Source of the DNA: Rhynchopus sp. YZ270_cl-10
Taxonomy: Eukaryota; Euglenozoa; Diplonemea; Diplonemida; Diplonemidae
Assembly: GCA_964035575.1 (NCBI GenBank)
Contig: OZ037902.1
Coordinates: forward strand, 434,001 to 498,000
Direction: 5' to 3'
DNA length: 64,000 nt
A model generated the notes under the pieces. It was not told the DNA's origin. It searched no databases and worked only from the letters and a program-made list of their open reading frames with translations. Positions within the stretch are counted from its first letter, which is position 1. Each line of letters begins with the position of its first letter. Of this stretch, positions 51,956 to 60,995 are shown one piece after another. The position numbers and the translations under genes were made by a program.

Positions 51956-54916
51956 CACGGATGCTGCCAGATCTGGCCAGATTTGGGGGCCAATTTCCCA
52001 GATCTGGCTCGTTTTCCAGATGTGGAGATCTTGTTTCCAGATCTGGCCAGATCTGGCCAGATCTGGGAATCTGGGAAAATTTTTTTTTCAAAAAAAAAAA
52101 AAAACCCCCCAGATCTGGCCAGATCTGGAAATCTGGCCAGTTTTTTTTTTTTTCTCAGATTTCTGGCTATTGTCTCCCAGGGAAAGGGACTCTCGAATTT
52201 TTTTTTTCGCCCCTATATAGGGCTAATTTCGACGATTTGAGGCCATTTAAAGCAAAATTTGGCACTTTTGAGCATCTGTGGGGGTCTAAAACGTGGTTTT
52301 GCGAACCCGAAATTTCGTGGTTTTTACCAAAGACAAGTCGATTTTTGAAAAATCTCAAAAAAAAAAAAAATTTTTCCGGGAAAATTTTGACCCCTGAGTA
52401 GGGTTTTTGTGCACCAAAAAGTGCAAAAAAACGCAAGAGTCGGGTGTTTTGACGATCTGGGGTACCGCCATATGCACTACAGGGGCCCACAATTTCGACT
52501 TTTTCTTAGCAATTTCCTTCATAATTTTTTTTTTCCGATTTTGGCAAAGGCAAATCTCAGGCAAAAAAAATTCACCCCTGATAGTGGGTCCTTGGGTGTC
52601 CAGATGCCAAAAACACAAAATTTTTGATGTTTTGACCATCTGTGGGCGCCTAAAACGCACTTCTCTGCCCAAAAAAATGAATATCGATTTTTCCTTAGCG
52701 TTTTTATAGCCGTGATTTTTGGGTATTTTTTCGCAAAGGGAAAAAAAAAATATCAACCAAAATAGTGGGTCCTTGGGTGACCAAAAATGCAAAAAAACGC
52801 ATTTTTTTGGTGTTTTGACCCTTCAGAACCACCCAAAACGCACTTTTGTGTACCAAAACACGCATATTTCACATTTCCTTAGCAATTCCTTCACAAGTGC
52901 AAGGTGATTTTTGACCAAACTAATTTTGTGCACTTTTTTTGTGGTCACGTGACGCTAAAATCCTCTCCGTGATGCGAGAATTACATGTGAGAATGCGATA
53001 ATGATTCTCGCGTGCGAACGCCCAAAACCACGAAGGAGGACGCAAGCAAGGCTTCAGTGCACTTAGGTACAGGATGCGTCGTTTTCAGTTACAAAAAAGG
53101 GTACTGTGAAGCGGTTGAGGCACACACAGACCCGTTGCAAAATGCATCTGGGACCCACGCTAGACCCCCTAAAAGCTGTAAAACCATATATTTCCATCTC
53201 GCGACCCCAGCGGATGTGGACTGAGGTGTTTTTTTTTGGGTGTTTAGAAAGGTTTTTGTCCGATTGGAGAATTTTTTCGGTAAGTGTTGCATTTTGTCCC
53301 CACTGAGTGTGCACTCAGAAAACACTCATCAATAAAACGACCTGGTAAAAAATAGTTATTTTCTATCGTAGTAGTGGGTTTGTCGTGCAGTGATGTTCTT
53401 TGTACCTGGAGAGTGGGCCGAGTGCAAGGTATGTTTTTAACCCCCCGGTTTTCTCCCTTTTCGACATGTCCGCTATTTTTTTAGCTATTTTTTTATTTTT
53501 TTTTGTCAACAAAAATGTCACTTTTACGTTTAAGGGGTACGGCGCGGCTTCTTGTTTGTTTTTTTTGTTGTAGTCTCTACTTTTACATTCAATTTCTCTT
53601 AACAGGTACCCGAACCGACGACCCTTCATCGTGACTGCGAAGCAGTGCCGACGGAAGAGCTGGTGCAATTATTTCAAAACCAGGTGGCGATCGTAAAAGT
53701 CGGGTTTATATACCAACTTTTCCATTAACCCACCCCATAGACCACCCTAATTATTATGAAACTCTTAGTCAGTCACTGCTATAGCCATTTAGCCCAGGGA
53801 GCATAGCTAGTGCAAGAAATTCGACTTCGGGATCCGGAAAGTCTGTCCTCTGCTCTTGCGGAGGACTAGGCACAAGAAAATATTGCGTTCCCCCAGAAAA
53901 CCAATTTTTGTCAGAGTAATTTTTGCCCAGGGCATGCTCTTGAAGCATGGCGGCTTGGTGTGAGAAGGGGCAGTGTATTGTTTTGTTCTAGATTTCGACG
54001 GTTGTTAGAACGAGTCAAGTGGATGCTTATCTAAACACTGACTTTAGTACAGACCCGAGAGATCACACATGACTTTGAGGAAAGAACAAAGCAATGCATC
54101 TGTACCCGCACGCCAGGTTGTAGTTACTTCAGAATTTTCTTAAGTTTGCATGAACGAGGAGGGGCGAATCATTCTTCGGGAACCATTAGCTGTATACCAT
54201 GGAATGATTTTCTCAAAAACACCACGTGGGGGCTGAATTCAATCCCTTAAGAATTGCGAATTCAGCCTTTGTAGAAGGTACGTCTTACTTGTACTTGTAC
54301 TTGTATGCCGTGTCCACCCTTCTCGACCTTACCGGTTCACATGTTCGAAGTTTATTAGGCAGTGGTAACACCCTTCTCAATTGTGCAAACTTAAGAATTT
54401 TCTGCTGGAACTTACCAAAATCGATTTTCTTTCACCCCAAACACCCGCAACACCCCACCTGCTACTTCGGTAGCCTGTGTTGTTGGGAGTTGGTTCTCAT
54501 GTTGATCCCCAGTGTTTTGCACTGCTTCTTCTGAGCCCAACGCTGTTTGGCCTGTCGACGTAATAAATACGAAGACAGGGCGGCGGTGCCAACAATTTTC
54601 CGATGATGTAACGTTTTATCTGATTGATTTATCGTTTGATATACCTTGTGTGTCCTACTTCGTAACTTGCACACACGAGCAACGTATATTGAACGGTACT
54701 TCAAGCGATACTTCGTTATGTCATTGGGGTACCTGGAAAAAAAAATTTTCCCAGACGTCCCAGATCTCCCAGATTTGGCCAGATCTGGCCAGATCTGGCC
54801 AGATCTGGGACGTCTGGGAAAATTTTTTTTTTCAAAAAAAAAAAAAAATTTTCCAGATCTGGCCAGATCTGGGCGGCCCAGATCTGGAGATCTGGCCAGA
54901 TCTGGCAGCATCCGTG
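51956..54916. mobile_element. Inverted-repeat element X, 2961 bp, superfamily unknown
   Basis: Left end CACGGATGCTGCCAGATCTG and right end CAGATCTGGCAGCATCCGTG are perfect inverses, continuing into arms made of CCAGATCTGG palindromes. Both sides show the 6-bp direct repeat TTTTTC (51950-51955 and 54917-54922), and the host element is continuous when X is removed. The left interior (52250-52920) consists of diverged roughly 170-bp repeats (GATGTTTTGACCATCTG, GTGGGTCCTTGGGTG) related to 30520-30960; the right interior has an exon-like pair. No transposase is recognised, so X is non-autonomous or of an unknown type. Confidence 0.75.
53393..53725 (+). CDS. Possible two-exon small gene or gene fragment inside element X
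   Basis: Exon 53393-53428 (MFFVPGEWAECK) and exon 53606-53725 (VPEPTTLHRDCEAVPTEELV...FHstop) are separated by a 177-bp intron-like stretch with GTATGT donor and TTTCTCTTAACAG acceptor, both in phase 0, giving 51 residues. The composition of both parts is coding-like and the splice signals are good. It may be a captured host gene fragment or part of the element's own gene. There may be further exons upstream (acceptor-like CGTGCAG before the ATG). No homology recognised. Confidence 0.35.
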
Positions 54917-55258
54917 TTTTTCATCTTTTTTTCTCTTTTTTTCCTTTTTTTTTCAGGATTTTTCAAAGATCTCAAAGATCTCGAGAGATCCTGAAAAAAA
55001 AAGACAAAAATCCTGAAAATCTTGATTTTTTTTTTTTTTTTCTCCCGAGATTCTCGAAAAAAGACAAAAAAAGACAAAAGATCTTTCCCGACCCGTGTTT
55101 TTTTTCCTTTTTTTTTCAGGATTTTTCAAAGATCTCAAAGATCTCGAGAGATCCTGAAAAAAAAAGACAAAAATCCTGAAAATCTTGATTTTTTATTTTT
55201 TTCTCCCGAGATTCTCGAAAAAAGACAAAAAAAGACAAAAGATCTTTCCTGACCCGTG

Positions 55259-56141
55259 TTTTTTTTGTCCACGAACTACGTGTTCCCACAAAGAAGAGAC
55301 ATACGGTACTAAATTCCAAAAAAAAAATCCCCCCCAAACGAATAGAAAGAAAGCACAATGAATGCTCCTCTCGTGCACACCCCACCACCATCAGATAACC
55401 TTACAACAAACCCCACCCACGTTTCATCTGGACCTCGCATCACACACATCCCTCCCACTCTCAATGAACTGCCATCCTCGAGAGCCGTAGCAAATCTCGA
55501 CACACTTCCAATGAAATCTCCCAACAAAAGCTTTGAAAGACGAATGTACCCTTCACGCTGACTGGGCGAACCGTAGGTACTGGCCATAAGGCTCAAAACC
55601 CTCGGAACAACAAGGCTCCTCGAAGTGTTCCTCCCGTGCACACACATCTCCAAAGGGGTCCCCTTACCCTTCCCAAAAAACACTCTCAGACAACAAACAG
55701 TAGAGGACCCACTCTGCAAACCCAAACCGGGTTCGATCCCACACCTTTTGCGGAATATAAGACAGAGGACCACTAACGGATGGTGCAGTGTTGAAACGCC
55801 TCTTTTGGGGGCTGTTTGAGGAGGTTGAAGGCGTGTTAACAGATAGGCTGATGCGGGAGACTCATTCGTTTCGTTGTGAAATAGATGTGAGTACAGCGAC
55901 CCTGAAGCTCCAGTTTTTTTAACGCTTTTGTGTCTGTTGTATTGTTTTGTCCGCAAACGCTTTTTATGCCTGCCGACTCCTTCTGGTAATCGGGTTGTAG
56001 TGCTCAGCACCACACTCTTCGAGATACGACACCTGTATTGAATAAGGTATTGCTTTTTTTTTTGATATGCTCACGAAACCATTTAAGCACAGCTTCTCTC
56101 ACCATTACTGGTATGTGAAATAAGCATGAGATACACACGCC
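55259..56141. other. Intergenic with hairpin elements
   Basis: Family-2 hairpins lie at 55356-55385 and 55618-55650. The minus-strand frame 55309-56013 (234 codons) reads through both hairpins and has no recognisable domain. A family-1 element at 56128-56160 overlaps the OTU stop codon. Confidence 0.4.
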
Positions 56142-58031
56142 TCACCGCAAACCGAAGGAGTGATACTTAATTCGACCAGGATTTTTCTGGAAGTTCGACC
56201 TTTTTTTTTCGACAATTATTCCGATTACGGTAACAAAAAAATGGCATACCCAGATCTCTCTCTTCTGTGCTTCTGCTTTGGTGCGGTTCTTCGGGCGAAT
56301 CTGATGAAGCCATCCTCCACGCTGCTGCGATGCTGCGACACTCTCGTCGAAGCTGTGGCTGGTTACGACGTTGATCAGCATCGCGTAGTGGTCTGCCGCT
56401 GCCTGCAGTGTGATGTGATCGCCCCAGCGGGCCTGCGTGGGCGAGCCCATTGTCTCCAGGAAGCTTGCGTAGTCCTCCTCCACGAAGGCTTCGTAGGAGT
56501 CCTTGTCGTTCGCAAGCTGCTCAATGACCTTGCGACGTACTTCCTTATGCCGTGACACATCATTAAACAAAAAATACGCAATACTCCGAAACTGACAATT
56601 CCCATCCGCATCCACAGGATGCTCCACAAACCCAAAGCGACGCAGATTCGCCTCCAGCACCTCCCTCTCCGACACCTTAGCTACGGGGGCAAATGTCGGG
56701 CTGGTCCCCCCACCCCTTGGTGATAAAGCGTCTGCCAGCAACCTAGGTGTCGCTGCACCCATTCTCGTACGCCTCTCCGTCTCGGGCATCTCTTTGATGG
56801 GCTGCAGTTTCAACCCTTTTACAGGTTTTCTCGTCCGCTCCTTCTCTGCCTGCACCGGAGGAACCGGAGACTGTCGTCGCACCGCCTGCGGTACTGGAGG
56901 GTCTTCTATTGCAAGAGGGACCGTAGGGTGGTCGTGTCGGTCGTACAGGCCGTCCTCCTCGAAGTGGCTGACGCGGCGTCTGGGTTGGTCTCGTACGATA
57001 GGGGAGACGGGGGTTTTGACAGGCCGGCTGTGGCGTTGCAGTGGGGGTGAAGTGCCACGTGGTTGTGGTTGTGGTTGCGGTTGAGGTGGTGCATTAAAAT
57101 TATGCCGAACCGGCTGTCTCGGCATGTTGTCCAAAAGGGTTTTCAGTTGTGACAACGTCCGTTCACATGTTGCCTCTGTTTCTGGAAGCATGAAGTTGCT
57201 TTTGTCGCCGATGCGCAGCCATTTACGGCCCTCCTTTTGCACTACATCAATCCGTTTGAAGGACACTTGGCGTGCCTCATCACGGAAGATTAAACAACAT
57301 TCGTCTCGCGCTTCTATACGGAACGCCGCCCCTCCGGCACGCCATGTCACCCAGGTGGGTTGGTTGTTGGCATAGTGAATACGCCGTGCCTCGTCTAGGT
57401 CTGATGGATTCAACTCAGACTTTGCGTGCACATACGTATGCGGAGTGGCAGGGTCTGCTGCGGTACCATCACCACGACGTCGATGCTGGACATTCTGTGC
57501 CGCCACCCTCCTCACAACACTCAGCAACAACTCCACCGGCACCTCCGCAGCCGCAAACCGCCCATCCGAGATGGTCCCCCTCGCCACATCCGTCATCGCC
57601 CCTTCCCCGTCATCCACTTCCACAAACAATTCCCCCATATTGTACCACATACACCGCGCAGCTGCCACCTTATACACGCTATGTGATGCCGTCATATACC
57701 GCACTACCCGGTCCCCAGGGATCTTTACCCGATGCCCCACCGGATGCTGTCTTCCATGGTCCGGGAGGATTTCGTCTGCTATGCTTGCCACCCCTTTCCG
57801 CCCCACCCAATGCTGTGTCAACCACTCCAACGCACGTTCCTTCTCTTGGCTGCTCATAGCTGCAGGAGCTAAGGGTTGATGAGGATATGTTGGGCGGTGC
57901 TCTTCAGGTCGCATAACATAAGCCGTTTGCGCACGATGTGGCGGTGCATGGTGCTGCTGCCTTTGCGGATAAAACCCATGTGTATGATGTCCTGCTGCAG
58001 CTACAACCGGCTCATGGTACCCATGCGCCAT
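56142..58031 (-). CDS. OTU-family cysteine protease (deubiquitinase-like) with novel N-terminal region
   Basis: Exons 58031-56250 and 56186-56142 are joined over a 63-bp intron (GTATGCC...CTTCCAG), giving 608 residues. The OTU domain spans about 465-608: DGNCQFRS with the likely catalytic Cys at about 479, then RWGDHITLQAAADHY, and after the splice REIW-KNPGRIKYHS with the likely catalytic His at about 603. The unspliced frame is open and would insert 21 residues just before that His. The order and spacing match OTU enzymes related to the plant type that end in a VHYNS-like motif, which remove ubiquitin or similar modifiers. The N-terminus is His/Gln-rich (1-60), then two unassigned folded-looking regions (about 62-185, and about 230-310 which looks PH-like), and a Pro/Arg-rich linker with a PQ repeat. 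Start chosen at the first ATG after a stop-rich leader. Confidence 0.92.
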   Translation of the reverse strand: MAHGYHEPVVAAAGHHTHGFYPQRQQHHAPPHRAQTAYVMRPEEHRPTYPHQPLAPAAMSSQEKERALEWLTQHWVGRKGVASIADEILPDHGRQHPVGHRVKIPGDRVVRYMTASHSVYKVAAARCMWYNMGELFVEVDDGEGAMTDVARGTISDGRFAAAEVPVELLLSVVRRVAAQNVQHRRRGDGTAADPATPHTYVHAKSELNPSDLDEARRIHYANNQPTWVTWRAGGAAFRIEARDECCLIFRDEARQVSFKRIDVVQKEGRKWLRIGDKSNFMLPETEATCERTLSQLKTLLDNMPRQPVRHNFNAPPQPQPQPQPRGTSPPLQRHSRPVKTPVSPIVRDQPRRRVSHFEEDGLYDRHDHPTVPLAIEDPPVPQAVRRQSPVPPVQAEKERTRKPVKGLKLQPIKEMPETERRTRMGAATPRLLADALSPRGGGTSPTFAPVAKVSEREVLEANLRRFGFVEHPVDADGNCQFRSIAYFLFNDVSRHKEVRRKVIEQLANDKDSYEAFVEEDYASFLETMGSPTQARWGDHITLQAAADHYAMLINVVTSHSFDESVAASQQRGGWLHQIRPKNRTKAEAQKREIWVCHFFVTVIGIIVEKKRSNFQKNPGRIKYHSFGLR

Positions 58032-58320
58032 TCAACCAATATAACCCCTAAGCTTCTAGAAGGGGGGAAGGGGAAGAGAGAGAGGAGGGGGAAGAAAATA
58101 CAGCAGACCTTCGTTCCGAAGGTCGTGTGTGTTGTGTAAAGGGTGAGGGGGGTGGGTGGGGGGGATGGTGGGGTCACCCTGAGGTGGTGGGTGTAGAGGT
58201 GTGGGTGGTTTATCAGAAGAATTGGGGGGTATTGTCCAAGTGCGGGTGGGTGTAAGGTGAGTTGAAAAGGATTTTGTCAAGAAAAGGAAAAGGAAAGGGA
58301 AAAGAGGGGGTTTAAAGGAG
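58032..58320 (-). promoter_or_regulatory. 5' flank of the OTU gene
   Basis: G-rich plus strand (C/T-rich in the gene's sense direction) with no frame; likely leader and promoter. No specific motif seen. Confidence 0.3.
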
Positions 58321-59482
58321 GGATGGACACAACTCAGACGGGTAACGGGGTTATGTTCGATGTTACAAGCTATCCCGCATGTGGATCTGTGGGACCGGAG
58401 AGTGGTTTGTCATCATTGGTGTGTGTTGCAGAAAAGTGGGGTTTATTGAAGAGAAATCTCCGCTGATGAATTTACTCACTCCACGCACATACAGCCTTGG
58501 GCGGGTCTAGGTACAGCGTTTTGCTATTCGTGGATGATGTGACTTCTGTTGTGCTTCTGGTTACATGCTGGGACTGGTGTGCGGTCAGTCTCGTCTTCTT
58601 AATGTTGTAGATCAACAGCGTTGACTTCATACGCAAATTGCCAAATTATTAAGTTTTGTCGTCATTCCCGTTGGCTTTTTACTCTCTCAGAGGGGACAAG
58701 TCGACCTCTCCCCTCGCAATGGTGGATCAAGGGGGGTGTGCGTAAAACTCTTGTTTCAAAAACAGTTGTAAATTGCAAGAAAAGCAAGTCTCCCGACAAT
58801 CTAGGGGCCTCATAAGTATGTAGACTTACTGACCAGGAAAATGCCGGTTTGCTTTGTTGTTGCAAAGAAGAAGCAAGGATCAGCTAAAAGACGAAATTCA
58901 AGAACAAAAAACTCTCATTGACCATTTAGATCTCAACGCGTCAGAGGTGATAAGGTTTTCATCCTGTGCAGTGCTTTCTTCTCTGGGGTGTGAACGTGAG
59001 GGTGGAAACGCAGAGGGCAGGATCCAGATGGATACATTCTGCCATCTACACACCACTGCGCTCACAAAAGGAATGCATCTCGCTCGGACATACGACGCAT
59101 ACGTGAGAGAGGACACGCCACGTTCTGCCTGGTCCATTCTGACTGAATACTGGTGTTGTGTGAGTTGAGCTTTGGCCCAAGTGGCAGGCATGTGTGCCGT
59201 GTTATCTCAGAGGGGACAAGTCGACCTCTCCCCTCGCAATGGTGGATCAAGGGGGGTGTGCGTATAACTCTTGTTTCAATATTCGACATTGAAATGGTGG
59301 ACAGAGATGAATGTGCCCTCACTATGCACATCACAAGGTAAAGGAAAAGACACAACTCAGACGGGTAACGGGGTTATGTTCGATGTTACAAGCTATCCCG
59401 CATGTAGATCTGTGGGACCGGAGAGTGGTTTGTCATCATTGATGTGCTGTGCTCTTCAAAGAAGTCTCCCGACAATCTAGGG
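58321..59482 (-). promoter_or_regulatory. Modular upstream repeat, copy 2 (M1-M5-M2-M3-M4-M2-M1)
   Basis: Modules shared with 35664-36345 and 60770-60995: M1 58325-58430, M5 58446-58530, M2 58685-58765, M3 58790-58980, M4 59072-59205, M2 59205-59330, M1 59330-59455, then a short piece of the M3 edge (59460-59482). Module order differs from copy 1 and M1 and M2 occur twice. An open frame at 58854-59168 spans M3 and M4 (KDQLKDEIQEQK ... LARTYDAYVRE) but is not conserved in copy 1. Confidence 0.6.
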
Positions 59483-60123
59483 GTACGAGAGGTCAGAAGG
59501 TTGTGGTAAAGAACTTGGATAGGGCGGGGAGGGTTATATAGGTTGCACAAAAGTAGATCTGGGTATCCTTATTTTCTGAGAGCCTTCGGAGACTGGGCTT
59601 GAGATGAAAAGCGCCTAGAAATATATCAGAAAACGAACAGCATTTAATGGCAAGGGAAACTTTGAAAGTGAATGGGCTCCGAGGCATCCACACATCTTTC
59701 AGAGAAACACATGATGGAAAGTGCAGGCGTCTAACAGACGCCGGGACCAAATAGAAATGCAAACAGTAGTGTGCATAATAGGCAAAAGTGCACAACTACG
59801 GGAAAAAAACAACAACAAAATCAAAATAGAAATAAAATAAAATAAAATAAAACGTGGAAAAATCAATCGACAGAAACAGCAGCACTCGGGGTGGGTATAT
59901 TTATTGCAACACACTTTTGTGTTTGCTGCAAACACACGTCACACACGACCTTGCACAATTGCTCGTGCATATGGCCTGTGTGGGGAGAGAAGTGCTGTGC
60001 TGCCTCTGTGTGGAAAAAAAGATAAACAGTGTCATGAACCTGAGCCTCGCTCGGTCACCTAATGGAATATATATTCACAACAAACGCAACAGTTTGCAAC
60101 GTGAACTCTTTCAACGGAGCCCC
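59483..60123. other. Intergenic with hairpin elements
   Basis: Family-1 hairpin at 59718-59750 (GGCGTC-TAACA-GACGCC) and a family-2 member at 60033-60062 (CTGAGCCTCGCTCGGTCACC). No gene is supported. Confidence 0.4.
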
Positions 60124-60675
60124 CTAGATCCTGTTCACAATTCCGTTAAGTGTGGCCATGAGGCGCTTGAGCATGGCGCTGAGGAACTCAACCGCCTCGT
60201 TGTACCTGGTCAGAAGCTGGTTTGCCTCCACAGTGGCCAGGTTTGCCTGGTTCTCGAGACGCTGGATGTACTCTTTGACATTTGCGATGAGGGTTTCGAT
60301 GTCAACGACGACTGGGAGCACGACGTCGAGGTGCGGCTGATCCCCCTCCACCTCTGTGTTCTGCACAGCAGCCTTGCGCTGCTCCCCCTCGGGTGCCGCC
60401 TGCGTGCACTCCTTCAGCAGCACCTCGCCCTCAGTCCTGAACACCAGCGCCTCGAGGTCCACTGCCGCTGCCGCAGTCGCACACTTCGCCGCATCGTACT
60501 CAGGCGACATCTTCCTGCACCACTCCCCCAGGGCAATCACCTTCTCCTCCGCACGCACGCGGTCTGCTGCGAACCTGCGTGCACTGTCCTCACAGAGCTG
60601 GCTCACATCATGCACCGTCGCCTCTGCAGCACTGCACCACATCACCGCCATGAGCAGGGACAGCTTTGAGAACAT
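60124..60675 (-). CDS. Secreted or lumenal coiled-coil protein, 183 residues
   Basis: Single exon. The first 18 residues (MFSKLSLLMAVMWCSAAEA) look like a signal peptide with cleavage after AEA. The mature part has four cysteines in its first half (QLCEDS, EWCRKM, AKCATA, KECTQ) that may form two disulphides, a short acidic linker (NTEVEGDQPH), and a C-terminal heptad-rich helix (IETLIANVKEYIQRLENQ...MLKRLMATL) likely to oligomerise. No known family is recognised. The GC-rich codon use matches the neighbouring OTU gene. A modular repeat begins 95 bp upstream of the ATG. Confidence 0.75.
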   Translation of the reverse strand: MFSKLSLLMAVMWCSAAEATVHDVSQLCEDSARRFAADRVRAEEKVIALGEWCRKMSPEYDAAKCATAAAAVDLEALVFRTEGEVLLKECTQAAPEGEQRKAAVQNTEVEGDQPHLDVVLPVVVDIETLIANVKEYIQRLENQANLATVEANQLLTRYNEAVEFLSAMLKRLMATLNGIVNRI

Positions 60676-60769
60676 TGTCGTGGGGGATGGGTAAAGAACA
60701 AATGTGGATGGAACGTGAGGTCTGAGGGTTGTGGTGAATAACTTAAATTGAATAGAGTTGAGGAGAAGG

Positions 60770-60995
60770 TCACATCACAAGGTAAAGGAAAAGACACAAC
60801 TCAGACGGGTAACGGGGTTATGTTCGATGTTACAAGCTATCCCGCATGTAGATCTGTGGGACCGGAGAGTGGTTTGTCATCATTGGTGTGTGTGTTGCAG
60901 AAAAGTAGATTGTATTGAAGAGAAATCTCCGCTGATGAATTTACTCACTCCACGCACATACAGCCTTGGGCGAGTCTAGGTACAGCGTTTTGCTT
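60770..60995 (-). promoter_or_regulatory. Modular upstream repeat, copy 3 (M1-M5)
   Basis: M1 at 60772-60895 and M5 at 60912-60994, in the same order and orientation as the gene-proximal end of copy 2 upstream of the OTU gene. It lies about 95 bp upstream of the secreted-protein ATG. Confidence 0.6.

Larger units (their letters stand above)
51637..55097 (+). mobile_element. A/T-rich foldback element, copy D, split by the 3-kb insertion
   Basis: The left part is 51637-51955 and the right part 54917-55097, the latter ending GATCTTTCCCGACCCGTG. Without the insertion and one target copy the element is 494 bp, close to copy B. A further right-end fragment follows at 55103-55258. Confidence 0.75.

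Noticed and set aside
55309-56013. 234-codon minus-strand frame
   Set aside because: It reads through two hairpin elements and a repeat edge, has no domain, and its continuity may be chance; kept only as intergenic.
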